From NCBI RefSeq assembly GCF_024198235.1, contig NZ_JAKCFB010000016.1, forward strand, positions 1 to 64,000: a stretch of DNA of 64,000 nucleotides. The letters are read 5' to 3'. Origin of the DNA: Myxococcus dinghuensis. GTDB taxonomy: Bacteria > Myxococcota > Myxococcia > Myxococcales > Myxococcaceae. The translations under genes and the position numbers were made by a program. Position 1 is the first letter of the stretch. The number at the start of each line of letters is the position of its first letter. The notes beneath the pieces are model-generated. The model was not told where the DNA came from. It ran no database searches and worked only from the letters and a program-made list of their open reading frames with translations. Positions 25,501-34,910 of the stretch are shown here, in pieces.

Positions 25501-26175
25501 TCAAGCCTCCGTCACCTGCCCGCCAGCCAGGCGAAGGCGGCGGGGCATGGAGCGGGCGAGCGTCTCGTTGTGGGTGACGACGACGGCGGTGATGCCCAGC
25601 TCACGGTTCACATCCCTCAGGAGCTGGTGGATGCCCTCGCCCGTGGCGGGGTCCAGGTTGCCGGTGGGCTCGTCGGCGAGCAGGATGGCGGGCTTGAGCA
25701 CCAGGGCGCGGGCCAGGGCCACGCGCTGGGCCTCGCCACCGGACAGTTCCCCTGGCCTGTGGTCCACCCGCTGTCCCAGCCCCACCCGCTCCAGCAGCTC
25801 CCGGGCATAGGCGTAGGCGCCGGCGCGCTCCCGGCGCTGGATGAGCGCGGGCATGGCCACGTTCTCCAGGGCGGTGAACTCCGGCAGCAGGTAGTGGCTC
25901 TGGAACACGAAGCCGATGGTGCGGTTGCGGAACTCGGCGATCTCCGCGTCGTTCATGGAGAAAACCGAGCGGTCCTCGAAGAAGACCTCGCCGGCGGCGG
26001 GGGCGTCCAGGGTGCCCAGCACATGCAGGAAGGTGCTCTTGCCCGCGCCGGAGGCGCCCACCAGCGAGACGAGCTCTCCCTTCTCCAGGTCCAGCGACAC
26101 GGCGCGCAGCACGTCGATGCGCTTCCCGTGGAGGAAGTAGCTCTTGAAGACGTTGCGGATGGACAACAGCGCCAT
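25501..26175 (-). CDS. lolD: Lipoprotein-releasing system ATPase
   Basis: ATPase of the LolCDE complex that extracts outer-membrane lipoproteins from the inner membrane. 224 residues: Walker [10 protein letters not shown], signature [15 protein letters not shown], Walker [12 protein letters not shown] and VVVTHNE. The ATG at 26175 lies two bases after the lolC/E stop, so permease and ATPase are coupled. The frame is open further upstream but overlaps the permease. MacB-type ATPases are similar; the partner and the bamA context favour LolD. Confidence 0.93.
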   Translation of the reverse strand: MALLSIRNVFKSYFLHGKRIDVLRAVSLDLEKGELVSLVGASGAGKSTFLHVLGTLDAPAAGEVFFEDRSVFSMNDAEIAEFRNRTIGFVFQSHYLLPEFTALENVAMPALIQRRERAGAYAYARELLERVGLGQRVDHRPGELSGGEAQRVALARALVLKPAILLADEPTGNLDPATGEGIHQLLRDVNRELGITAVVVTHNETLARSMPRRLRLAGGQVTEA

Positions 26176-26177
26176 GG

Positions 26178-28565
26178 CTACTCCGCCTTGAGACCTTCCA
26201 CCGGCTCCACGCTGCTGGCCTTGAGGGCCGGGTAGATGGAGGCCAGGTAGGTGACGAGCACCGCGATGACGACGGCCAGCACGGTCTGCAACGGTTCGAT
26301 GCGCACCGGGAGCGCGGGGATGTAATAGACCTCCGGGTCCAGCTTGATGCCGACCTTCTCGATGAAGACGCACCAGGCCAGGCCGGAGAAGAGGCCCAGG
26401 AGGCCTCCGGCGACGCCAATCTGGAGCCCTTCGGCGAGGAAGATCTTCACGATGCCCCCGTCGGATACACCCAGCGCCTTGAGTACGGAGATTTCTTTTC
26501 GTTTCTCCAGCACCAGCATGATGACGGTGGCGACGATGAGGCCGGCGGCCACGACGATGATGATGGAGAGGATGATGCCCATCACCAGCTTCTCCAGGCG
26601 CAGCGCGGAGAAGAGGTTCTTGTTCATCTCTCCCCAGTCGCGGGCCCGGTAGGGATAGCCGCCCAGCGCCTTCACCACCTGCCCGGCGATGCGGCGCGCG
26701 TCGTCGATGTCGAAGACCTTGAGCTCGATGCCGGTGGCGCCCTGGATGTTGAAGAAGTCCTGGGCCTCCTTGAGCAGGATGTAGACGAACTTGGAGTCGT
26801 ACTCGTACATCCCCGAGTAGAAGACGGCCGCCACGCGGAAGGCGCGGCTCTTGGGGATGGGGCCGGTGGGGCCCAGCTCCGTGCCCAGCGGGGACACCAC
26901 GTTCACCCGGTCCCCCACCACCACGCGCAGCGAGGCGGCCAGCTCCCGCCCGATGACGATGCCGGGCAGCACCGCGGGCTTCGTCGGCTTGCCGGCGCGG
27001 CGGATGATGTCGTCGCCCGAGTCCTCGGCCCCTCCCTTGGCGGGCGCGTCGTCCTCCTCCGGCATGGCGCGCGAGAGGATCTTCTCCGGCGTGTAGAGGA
27101 TGTCGAGCGAGCCGCCGCCGAGGATGTTCTGCGGCAGGTCGGTCACCTCGCCCACCGTGGCCGGGTCGATGCCCTTGATGATGACGCCGTCGACGTTGCC
27201 CTCCGAGGCGATCATCACCTGGTTGATGATGAAGGGCGTCTGTCCGGCGATGCCCGGCACCTTCCGGATGGTCTCCATCACCTTGGCGTACTCGGGCAGG
27301 TCGCCCGCGTAGCGGGACACGACGGCGTGCGCGTTGGTCCCGAGGATCTTCTTCTGGAGGTCCGCCTCGAAGCCGCTCATCACCGACAGCACGATGATGA
27401 GCGCCATGACGCCCACGCCCACGCCGCCCACCGACAGCGCGGTCATCATCATGGTGGGCGACTGCTCGCGCAGCTTGAGCCGGTGCAGCGCCTCCGACGA
27501 GGCGAGCGGGTCGGACAGGCCGAGCGAGCGGATGCGGGTGCGCTCCACCGCCGCCTCGGCCGCGCGGATGATGAAGTACACGAGCAGCGGCGGGATGATG
27601 CCGAACATCAACACCGCGAGCGTGCCCAGCAGCAGCGAGGGCCGGAACACCGCCACGTGGCGGCGCGCGACGAACAGCTCGAAGCCCAGCTTCAGGTCCA
27701 CCCGGCCGCTGCCCGCCGCGATGAAGCCCGTGTTGATGCCCAGCACCAGCGCCAGCACCAGGCCGGTGAAGGTCAGCCAGTACGCCAACTCCGGCCGGCC
27801 GAGCAGCCCGGCGACGTACGTCACCTCCCGCAGCCGGTAGCCCAGTTGGAGCTGGAGCGAGGGGATGCGCTCCATCAGCGTCAGGAGGATGGGCACCGGC
27901 AGGCCCAGGTAGAACACGCCGATGGTGGCCTCCGGCAGCGCCAGCCGCTGGGCGCGCGAGGCCCCGATGAAGCCGGAGACGAAGGCCACCATCGCCGCGG
28001 CGACCAGGGAGATGGCGAAGGCCCCGGTGGGCGGAAGCGTCAGCCCGCCCCCCGCGTCACGCGCCGCCCCCAGCTCCGTGGAGGGCACGCCCGACGACAG
28101 CACCGTCTGCAGGAGGACGAGGACCAGCTCCGCCAGGAGGATGCCGCCGCCGTAGGCGCCCAGCGTGCTCCAGTAGAAGTCCCGGTAGCGCGCCAGCCGC
28201 GGGTACAGCGTGGCCCCGGCCGCCGGGCTCGCCCCGACGGTGGACTCCGGCGCGCGCCGGATGCCGTGGGCGATCAGCGCCCAGCCCCCCAGCCAGACGA
28301 GCACGCCGGACAGGAGGAACCCCAGGTGCAGGACAGGGGGGGCCTCGCCGGCGGCGGCCTGCACGGGCAACAGCGTGGCGCCGTCGATGACCTGGAGCAG
28401 CCCGCCCCACCCGACCAGCGACAGGCCGAGCGCGGTGCTGACCTCCGCCCACGCGCCCGCCCCGGAGATGGCGACGCCGAGCAGGATGAAGCCCAGGAGC
28501 CCCACGAGGGCTCCGGTCCAGATGAAGCCCCAGTGATGGACGGTCTGCCGTTCGGCGGAGTTCAC
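26178..28565 (-). CDS. LolC/LolE-type permease with ~370-residue membrane extension
   Basis: 795 residues with GTG start; LolC/LolE are normally ~400-420. Residues ~370-795 form a complete Lol[23 protein letters not shown] (first helix), a periplasmic domain, then helices around [20 protein letters not shown] and [19 protein letters not shown]. The first ~370 residues hold about nine hydrophobic segments of no recognised family (for example [20 protein letters not shown] and [19 protein letters not shown]). One permease gene suggests a homodimer (LolF-like). It lies 12 bases after the lysS stop. Confidence 0.85.
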   Translation of the reverse strand: MNSAERQTVHHWGFIWTGALVGLLGFILLGVAISGAGAWAEVSTALGLSLVGWGGLLQVIDGATLLPVQAAAGEAPPVLHLGFLLSGVLVWLGGWALIAHGIRRAPESTVGASPAAGATLYPRLARYRDFYWSTLGAYGGGILLAELVLVLLQTVLSSGVPSTELGAARDAGGGLTLPPTGAFAISLVAAAMVAFVSGFIGASRAQRLALPEATIGVFYLGLPVPILLTLMERIPSLQLQLGYRLREVTYVAGLLGRPELAYWLTFTGLVLALVLGINTGFIAAGSGRVDLKLGFELFVARRHVAVFRPSLLLGTLAVLMFGIIPPLLVYFIIRAAEAAVERTRIRSLGLSDPLASSEALHRLKLREQSPTMMMTALSVGGVGVGVMALIIVLSVMSGFEADLQKKILGTNAHAVVSRYAGDLPEYAKVMETIRKVPGIAGQTPFIINQVMIASEGNVDGVIIKGIDPATVGEVTDLPQNILGGGSLDILYTPEKILSRAMPEEDDAPAKGGAEDSGDDIIRRAGKPTKPAVLPGIVIGRELAASLRVVVGDRVNVVSPLGTELGPTGPIPKSRAFRVAAVFYSGMYEYDSKFVYILLKEAQDFFNIQGATGIELKVFDIDDARRIAGQVVKALGGYPYRARDWGEMNKNLFSALRLEKLVMGIILSIIIVVAAGLIVATVIMLVLEKRKEISVLKALGVSDGGIVKIFLAEGLQIGVAGGLLGLFSGLAWCVFIEKVGIKLDPEVYYIPALPVRIEPLQTVLAVVIAVLVTYLASIYPALKASSVEPVEGLKAE

Positions 28566-28577
28566 ACGGCCTCGTGG

Positions 28578-30131
<1,554 letters not shown>

Positions 30132-30155
30132 GACGCGCTTTCCCAAAGGCGCGGC

Positions 30156-30184
30156 ACCGTAGCCAAGCCTCCCCCCGGACGCAA
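30156..30184 (-). promoter_or_regulatory. Promoter of the lysS-lol-bam-lpx unit
   Basis: Minus strand TTGCGT (complement of 30179-30184), 17-base spacer, TACGGT (complement of 30156-30161), then a GC-rich GCCGCGCC. A GGGAAAG ribosome site follows before the lysS ATG. Confidence 0.5.
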
Positions 30185-30203
30185 CGCAACACATCGGGAA
30201 GGT

Positions 30204-30587
30204 TCAGGGAGCGGCCATCACCAGGAAGGCTGCCACGGCGGCGGCCAGGAGCAGCGGGATGAGGATTTCCACCGGGAAGCGCTGGTGCATGTGCGCCAGG
30301 TGGAGGCCCTTGAGCCCGAAGCGGCGCTGGCGGCGCACGCGGGTCATCACCAGGGAGGCCAGCGCGGCCGGGGCCTTCTCCCGCTCCACGGACTGCAGCC
30401 GCCGCACGGTGCGCGAATAGCCCTCCCACCCGTGGCGGCACTCGTCGCAGCCGTCCAGATGGGTACGGACCGCCTGCGCCTGGGGGGCGGGCAGCGCTTC
30501 GTCGGCGAGGGCGAGGAACGAGGCCTTCGCCTCGCGATGACTCATTCGCGGTTCCACGTCCCCCAGTCTGCGATGGATGCCGGTCAT
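30204..30587 (-). CDS. Zinc-finger anti-sigma factor, membrane-anchored
   Basis: 127 residues. An N-terminal ZAS-type motif HLDGCDECRHGW (H-x3-C-x2-C) binds zinc and would hold the partner sigma factor; one membrane segment near the C-terminus (ILIPLLLAAAVAAFLVMAA) anchors it with almost no periplasmic tail. ATG at 30587 overlaps the sigma stop by four bases; an internal ATG at 30545 (MSHREAK) is the more family-like start. The lack of an outer domain means the signal is probably sensed in the cytoplasm or membrane. Confidence 0.82.
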   Translation of the reverse strand: MTGIHRRLGDVEPRMSHREAKASFLALADEALPAPQAQAVRTHLDGCDECRHGWEGYSRTVRRLQSVEREKAPAALASLVMTRVRRQRRFGLKGLHLAHMHQRFPVEILIPLLLAAAVAAFLVMAAP

Positions 30588-31210
30588 GGCTCAAGTCGCC
30601 CCAGGAGGTTGGCGAGCTTCTCCCGTGCGCGGTGGAGCCGGCTCTTCACGGTCCCCTCGAGCAGCTCGGTGATGTCGACGATCTCGTCGTAGGACAGGCC
30701 CTCGATGTCGCGCAGCGCCACGAGCAGTCGAGCGTCCGGCTCCAACTGGGAGATGGCCCACTGCACCCGCGCCCGCTCGCGCGCGGACTCCAGCGCGGCG
30801 TCCGGCGTGGGGGGCGCCCCCGGCCCGTCCACCCAGGCCATGCGGGCCTCGTCGTACTCCTCCGAGCGCCCCCGCCCCCGGCGCTTGAGGTACTTGAGCC
30901 GGTTGATGCAGTGGTTCTTCGCGATGCGGAACAGCCAGGTCGACAGCCGCGAGTCCTCGCGGAAGCGTCGCACGTTCTGGTGGACGCTGACGAAGATCTC
31001 CTGGACCAGGTCGTGCGCCTCCTCGCGGTCGCCGAGCATGCGCAGGCAGAAGTCGAAGAGGCGGTCCTGGTGCGTGCGCACCAGGAGCTCGAAGGCCTCC
31101 GGGTCGCCCTGACGCAGCCGGGCCAGGAGCAGCGCGTCCTGGCGACGCACCCGCGCCGCCTCGTCGGCCGCCCCGTCCTGTCCGATTTCGAGCACCCCGC
31201 CCGAAGACAC
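30584..31210 (-). CDS. ECF-family RNA polymerase sigma factor
   Basis: 208 residues with GTG start and GGGAGGA ribosome site. Region 2 covers about 35-105 (DPEAFELLVRTHQDRLFDFC, EEAHDLVQEIF for -10 recognition, RLSTWLFRIAKNHCINRLK), then a low-complexity linker, and region 4 about 150-205 (LLVALRDIEGLSYDEIVDI, GTVKSRLHRAREKL) for -35 binding. The overlapping anti-sigma gene controls it. Its regulon is unknown; a GGAAC...GTC site upstream suggests autoregulation. Confidence 0.93.
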   Translation of the reverse strand: MSSGGVLEIGQDGAADEAARVRRQDALLLARLRQGDPEAFELLVRTHQDRLFDFCLRMLGDREEAHDLVQEIFVSVHQNVRRFREDSRLSTWLFRIAKNHCINRLKYLKRRGRGRSEEYDEARMAWVDGPGAPPTPDAALESARERARVQWAISQLEPDARLLVALRDIEGLSYDEIVDITELLEGTVKSRLHRAREKLANLLGRLEP

Positions 31211-31294
31211 CCGTGTCCTCCCGCGAGAGACTCCCGAACCCGAGAGTCACCATTTCCCAGCCTACCCTCCTCCCCTCCCCTGCGCCGCCCCTGG

Positions 31295-31319
31295 GACAAC
31301 GTGGGCGGGAAAAGGTTCC
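31295..31319 (-). promoter_or_regulatory. Candidate ECF-type promoter upstream of the sigma gene
   Basis: Minus strand GGAACC (complement of 31314-31319), with 17 bases between AAC and GTC (complement of 31295-31297). The AAC motif at -35 and GTC at -10 with 16-17 bases between is common to ECF sigma targets. It would start a ~78-base leader ahead of the GTG. Confidence 0.4.
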
Positions 31320-31414
31320 AGGCGGGGCTGCGGGCCGGAGGACACCGGGAGACCCGGCGGGGCGGACGGGCGCGGCGAGCGCCCACCTCCCCTCGGGTCG
31401 TGCCGCGGCGCGGC

Positions 31415-32537
31415 TCAGTCCATCGCCGCGCTGCGGTTGGGGTTCTTGACCCCGAGCAGCTGCGCGGTGACGAACTCCTCGAGGTCGCCGTCCAGCACCG
31501 CGTCCACGTTGCCCGTCTCCACGCCGGTGCGCAGGTCCTTCACCATGCGGTAGGGCGCGAGCACGTAGGAGCGGATCTGCGAGCCGAAGGAGATGTCCTT
31601 CTTCGCGGCCTCGGCGGCGTCGCGCGCGGCCTCGCGCTTCTTCATCTCCAGTTCGTACAACCGGCCGCGGAGGATCTTGAAGGCCATGTCCTTGTTGGCC
31701 GACTGGGAGCGCTCCGTCTGGCAGGTGATGATGATGCCGGTGGGCAGGTGGCGCAGCTGGGCGGTGGACGACGTCTTGTTGACCTTCTGGCCGCCGGCGC
31801 CGCCGCCCCGGATGAACTTCAGGTCGATGTCCTTTTCCGGGATGTCGATCTGGATGGTGTCGTCGACTTCCGGATAGACGTCCACGGAGGCGAACGCCGT
31901 CTGGCGGCGCGCGTTGGCGTCGAACGGGGAGATGCGCACCAGGCGGTGCACGCCCACCTCCGCCTTGAGGTAGCCGTAGGCGAAGTCGCCCTCGATGCGC
32001 AGCGAGACGTTCTTGAAGCCCGCCTCCTCGCCCGGCACCTCGTCGTTGATCTCCACCTTCCAGCCCTTGGCCTCGCAGTAGCGCGAGTACATGCGCAGCA
32101 GCATGGCGGCCCAGTCCATGGAGTCGGTGCCGCCGGCGCCGGCGTTGATGTCCATGAAGCAGCTCGAGCGGTCCTGCTCACCGGAGAGCATGCGCGCAAG
32201 CTCCAGCTTGGCGACCTCCGCCTCCAGCGGCTCCAGCGAGGCCTCGGCCTCCGCCGTGGTGTCCGCGTCGTTGGCCTCCGCGGCCAGCTCCAGCAGGGTC
32301 TGCGCGTCGTCCAGCCCGCGCATCACCTTGTCGTACGCGCCCACGCTGGCCTCGAGCGTGGACTTCTCCTTCAGCATCGCCTGCGCCTTTGTGTTGTCAT
32401 CCCAGAAGGTGGGCAGGGTGCTCTCACGTTCAATCAGCGCGATGCGGGACCGCTTGCGGTCCAGGTCAAAGATGCCCCCGGAGCGCCAACACGCGCTCCC
32501 TGAGGCCGTTGATCTTCTCCATCGAATCGTTCGCCAT
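31415..32537 (-). CDS. prfB: Peptide chain release factor 2 (programmed +1 frameshift)
   Basis: Releases finished proteins at UGA and UAA. The gene is in two frames: 32537-32469 encodes 23 residues (MANDSMEKINGLRERVLALR...) ending CTT, then an in-frame TGA; skipping the T and continuing from 32467 gives the remaining 350 residues to 31415 (373 in all). The peptidyl-hydrolysis motif GGAGGQ is present (FIRGGGAGGQKVN) and the codon-recognition region lies before it. A one-frame reading from 32569 gives a false N-terminus. Total length is normal for RF2. Confidence 0.97.
32465..32480 (-). promoter_or_regulatory. RF2 programmed frameshift site
   Basis: Minus strand GGGGGCATCTTTGAC: a G-rich Shine-Dalgarno-like stretch three bases before the slippery CTT, then TGA followed by C. 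This is the canonical bacterial RF2 autoregulatory signal: when RF2 is scarce the ribosome slips from CTT to TTT and continues. Confidence 0.95.
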
Positions 32538-32609
32538 GGTCTGCTTCCTCGTCTGACGCGAGACGCCATGCAGGCGCCGCGCGCGAAAGGGGTTGAAGGG
32601 AGAGAAGGG

Positions 32610-33932
32610 TCAGGGCGCCTTGAGCGGAGTGACGGTGTCGCCCCGCCCCGCTGACGCCCCCGCCCGGCCGGACAGCCGCGCCAGCACGCGGTCCAGACCG
32701 AACGCGCCGGCCATGCCCAGGGAGATGGGCAGGATGAGCGCGATGAGCCGCCAGTTGTCCTGGTCGAAGGGCGGCAGGACCTTGAGCACCACGCCCAGCA
32801 CGCCGGTGGCGGCGAGCACCGTCCACACCTTGAAGAGCCGCGCGCGCGCCTTCGCGCTGCCCCAGGTGAGCGCCACGCCGAAGGGCAGCGCGAGGAGCGT
32901 CAACGGGTTGGCGAGGAAGAGGTTCTCGTTGCGGTACGTCACCGTGTGGTCCGTCACCAGCCACATGATGAGCAGCGCCGTGCCGGGGATGCCCAGCACC
33001 AGGCCCACGAGCGCGTTCTCCACGCCGAGCAGCACCCGGGCGAGGCGACTGCCCCGCTTGCGCTCCCAGGTCGCCAGGCCCAGCGCGACGCCGCCCACCG
33101 CCACGCCCACCGCGAACACCCAGGGGCCCAGCGGAGGCGGCTCCGCGGGCGGGCGGGCCCGGTCCTGCGACACGTAGTAGTCCCAGCTCCGCGCCACCAG
33201 CGGATGCTTCTGGCCGTCCGCGCCCGTCACCTGGAGCGACGCGACCTGCGTCTCCAGTTCGTCGGGGAGGAAGGCCTCCTCCCACTTCGTGACGGGGTGG
33301 TCGATCTCGTCGTTCATCATGAAGTCGAGCAACACGCTCATCGGCGCGTTCACCGCCGTGTAGCGCCGCGTGTGCTCGCGCAGCGTCATGCGTCCCGGAG
33401 CCCGGTCCGCCTCGCGAAGCTGGCCCTGGGTGGCGACGTCGATCATGTCCCGCAGTCGCGTGACGCAGTTGTCGTTGTAGTGGTGATACAGATAGTCGCG
33501 ATTCTCCGGCAGGACGTTGTCCGCCAGGGCCTTGGCCACATGGACCCGCTGCTCCGGCGTCAGGTCCAGCTCCAGGACGCGGACGTCGCGGTCCCACGAG
33601 CGGTAGGCCCGGTAGGTTCCGCTGACGCTCGCGTCCGCGACGTAGAACTCCAGCCGCCCCATCGCGAAGCGGCTCAACATGCCGATGTCGGAGGCGTTGA
33701 ACATCCCGTAGTTGTAGAGCCGCGCCTGCTGGAGCCTGCGGTCCTCCACGACGAGCGAGCCGTGGCCCCACCACTCCGGGATGCTGTCACCCGGGCTGAA
33801 CGTCACCAGCGAGATGACCAGGTCCTCGCCCTGGCTCTCCCCCGTGCCCCAGGGCGCACGCGCCGCGCGCGCGGGGGTCCCGAGGAGCAGCAGTGCGAGC
33901 AGGCAGGCGGCGATGAGCGACAAGCGGGGCAT
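32610..33932 (-). CDS. DUF4105 (Lnb N-terminal periplasmic domain) membrane protein
   Basis: 440 residues: signal peptide (LIAACLLALLLLGTPARA), then a periplasmic DUF4105/Lnb-type domain with WWGHGSLVVED, YNYGMFNASD and the conserved Cys motif YHHYNDNCVTRLRD, then four or five C-terminal membrane segments (about 280-440). The His and Cys look like a papain-like protease or amidase active site, but no activity is established for this group. Start 33932 begins the signal peptide. It precedes prfB by 72 bases. Confidence 0.8.
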   Translation of the reverse strand: MPRLSLIAACLLALLLLGTPARAARAPWGTGESQGEDLVISLVTFSPGDSIPEWWGHGSLVVEDRRLQQARLYNYGMFNASDIGMLSRFAMGRLEFYVADASVSGTYRAYRSWDRDVRVLELDLTPEQRVHVAKALADNVLPENRDYLYHHYNDNCVTRLRDMIDVATQGQLREADRAPGRMTLREHTRRYTAVNAPMSVLLDFMMNDEIDHPVTKWEEAFLPDELETQVASLQVTGADGQKHPLVARSWDYYVSQDRARPPAEPPPLGPWVFAVGVAVGGVALGLATWERKRGSRLARVLLGVENALVGLVLGIPGTALLIMWLVTDHTVTYRNENLFLANPLTLLALPFGVALTWGSAKARARLFKVWTVLAATGVLGVVLKVLPPFDQDNWRLIALILPISLGMAGAFGLDRVLARLSGRAGASAGRGDTVTPLKAP

Positions 33933-33960
33933 GGCTTTGTCCAACACGCGAAAGGCGGCC

Positions 33961-33988
33961 TACCTATCATGCGCGCCGCCCGACTCAA
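33961..33988 (-). promoter_or_regulatory. Candidate promoter of the DUF4105-prfB pair
   Basis: Minus strand TTGAGT (complement of 33983-33988), 16-base spacer, TAGGTA (complement of 33961-33966), 28 bases before the ATG at 33932. Confidence 0.42.
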
Positions 33989-33998
33989 CCAGGAGCAT

Positions 33999-34013
33999 GC
34001 CGGATTGTCCGGC
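33999..34013 (-). terminator. Small hairpin after the cupin-ybeY gene
   Basis: GCCGGA-TTG-TCCGGC, a perfect six-base stem 18 bases past the ybeY stop and just before the next promoter. No T-run, so termination is uncertain. Confidence 0.35.
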
Positions 34014-34030
34014 TCAGAGACGGGGAAGCG

Positions 34031-34888
34031 TCACATCAGGCTGCGCGCCCGGCGCGCCTTCGCGTCCACCTGGAGCGAATCCGCCACCATCCCGCGCTCG
34101 CCCAGGAGCGACTCTTCCAGGGCGGCCATGCGCTTGGCGTCGCGCGGACGCTCGTGGTCGTGGCCGAGCAGGTGGAGGATGCCGTGCGCCAGGTAGCGGG
34201 CCAGCTCCGCCTCCAGCGTGCGCTCGTACTCGCGGGCCTGCCGCTTCGCGGTGTCGAGCGAGATGACCACGTCCCCCAGGGGACGGGGGCCCGGCGTGCC
34301 CTTGGGCAGCTCCCCCGCGGGGAAGCTCAGCACGTCCGTCGCCTTGTCCTTGTCCCGCCAGGTCCGGTTGAGGCGGCGGATGGCGCGATCATCCACCAGG
34401 GACAGGGACAGCTCGCAGTCCGTGAGCGACAGGCGCTTGAGGTAGTCCTTCGCCCACGCCGTCAGGAGGCGGCCGTACTCCTTGCCCTGTCCGTGGGCCA
34501 TCTGCAGCGTCACCACGTTCTCCGCCTCACGGCGGGCGGGGGCCTCCATGTGGGCCCGCTCCGGACGGAAGGCCGGCGCGCAGATGGACCAGTAGTCGCA
34601 CGCGCCCTTGCCGTCGTTGCGGTACACCACGCGCTTGCCGCGCGGCACGAGCCCCACCTCGCCCGGCCCGATGCGCTCGCGCCGTCCCTCCACCACGAGC
34701 GTCAGCTCGCCGGTGAGGACGAGGACCATCTCGTCGAACTCCGGGCGCTGGGCCGGCTCCGACCAGCCCGGCGGCGCCAGCATCCGCGCCACGGAGGCGG
34801 AGTCCGTCCCCGTGGTGGCCGCGCCCACGAACTCCTCGATGCGCTTGCCGTCATCCCTCGGGATGAGCTTTCCCTTGCGAAGTCTCAC
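34031..34888 (-). CDS. ybeY: Cupin domain fused to rRNA maturation endonuclease YbeY
   Basis: 285 residues; stand-alone YbeY is ~150. Residues ~1-120 form a cupin barrel (FDEMVLVLTGELTLVVEG, GPGEVGLVPRGKRVVYRND). From about residue 130 there is YbeY, with the metal-binding motif HGILHLLGHDH and TDVLSFPAGE. YbeY acts in 16S 3'-end maturation and ribosome quality control. GTG at 34888 with GGGAG upstream is the likely start; the frame extends to 34993 but overlaps pgpH. The fusion is one uninterrupted frame. It follows pgpH by 22 bases, as in the common phoH-pgpH-ybeY group. Confidence 0.88.
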   Translation of the reverse strand: MRLRKGKLIPRDDGKRIEEFVGAATTGTDSASVARMLAPPGWSEPAQRPEFDEMVLVLTGELTLVVEGRRERIGPGEVGLVPRGKRVVYRNDGKGACDYWSICAPAFRPERAHMEAPARREAENVVTLQMAHGQGKEYGRLLTAWAKDYLKRLSLTDCELSLSLVDDRAIRRLNRTWRDKDKATDVLSFPAGELPKGTPGPRPLGDVVISLDTAKRQAREYERTLEAELARYLAHGILHLLGHDHERPRDAKRMAALEESLLGERGMVADSLQVDAKARRARSLM

Positions 34889-34910
34889 GCCGTCGCTCCC
34901 CGCGTGGCGC

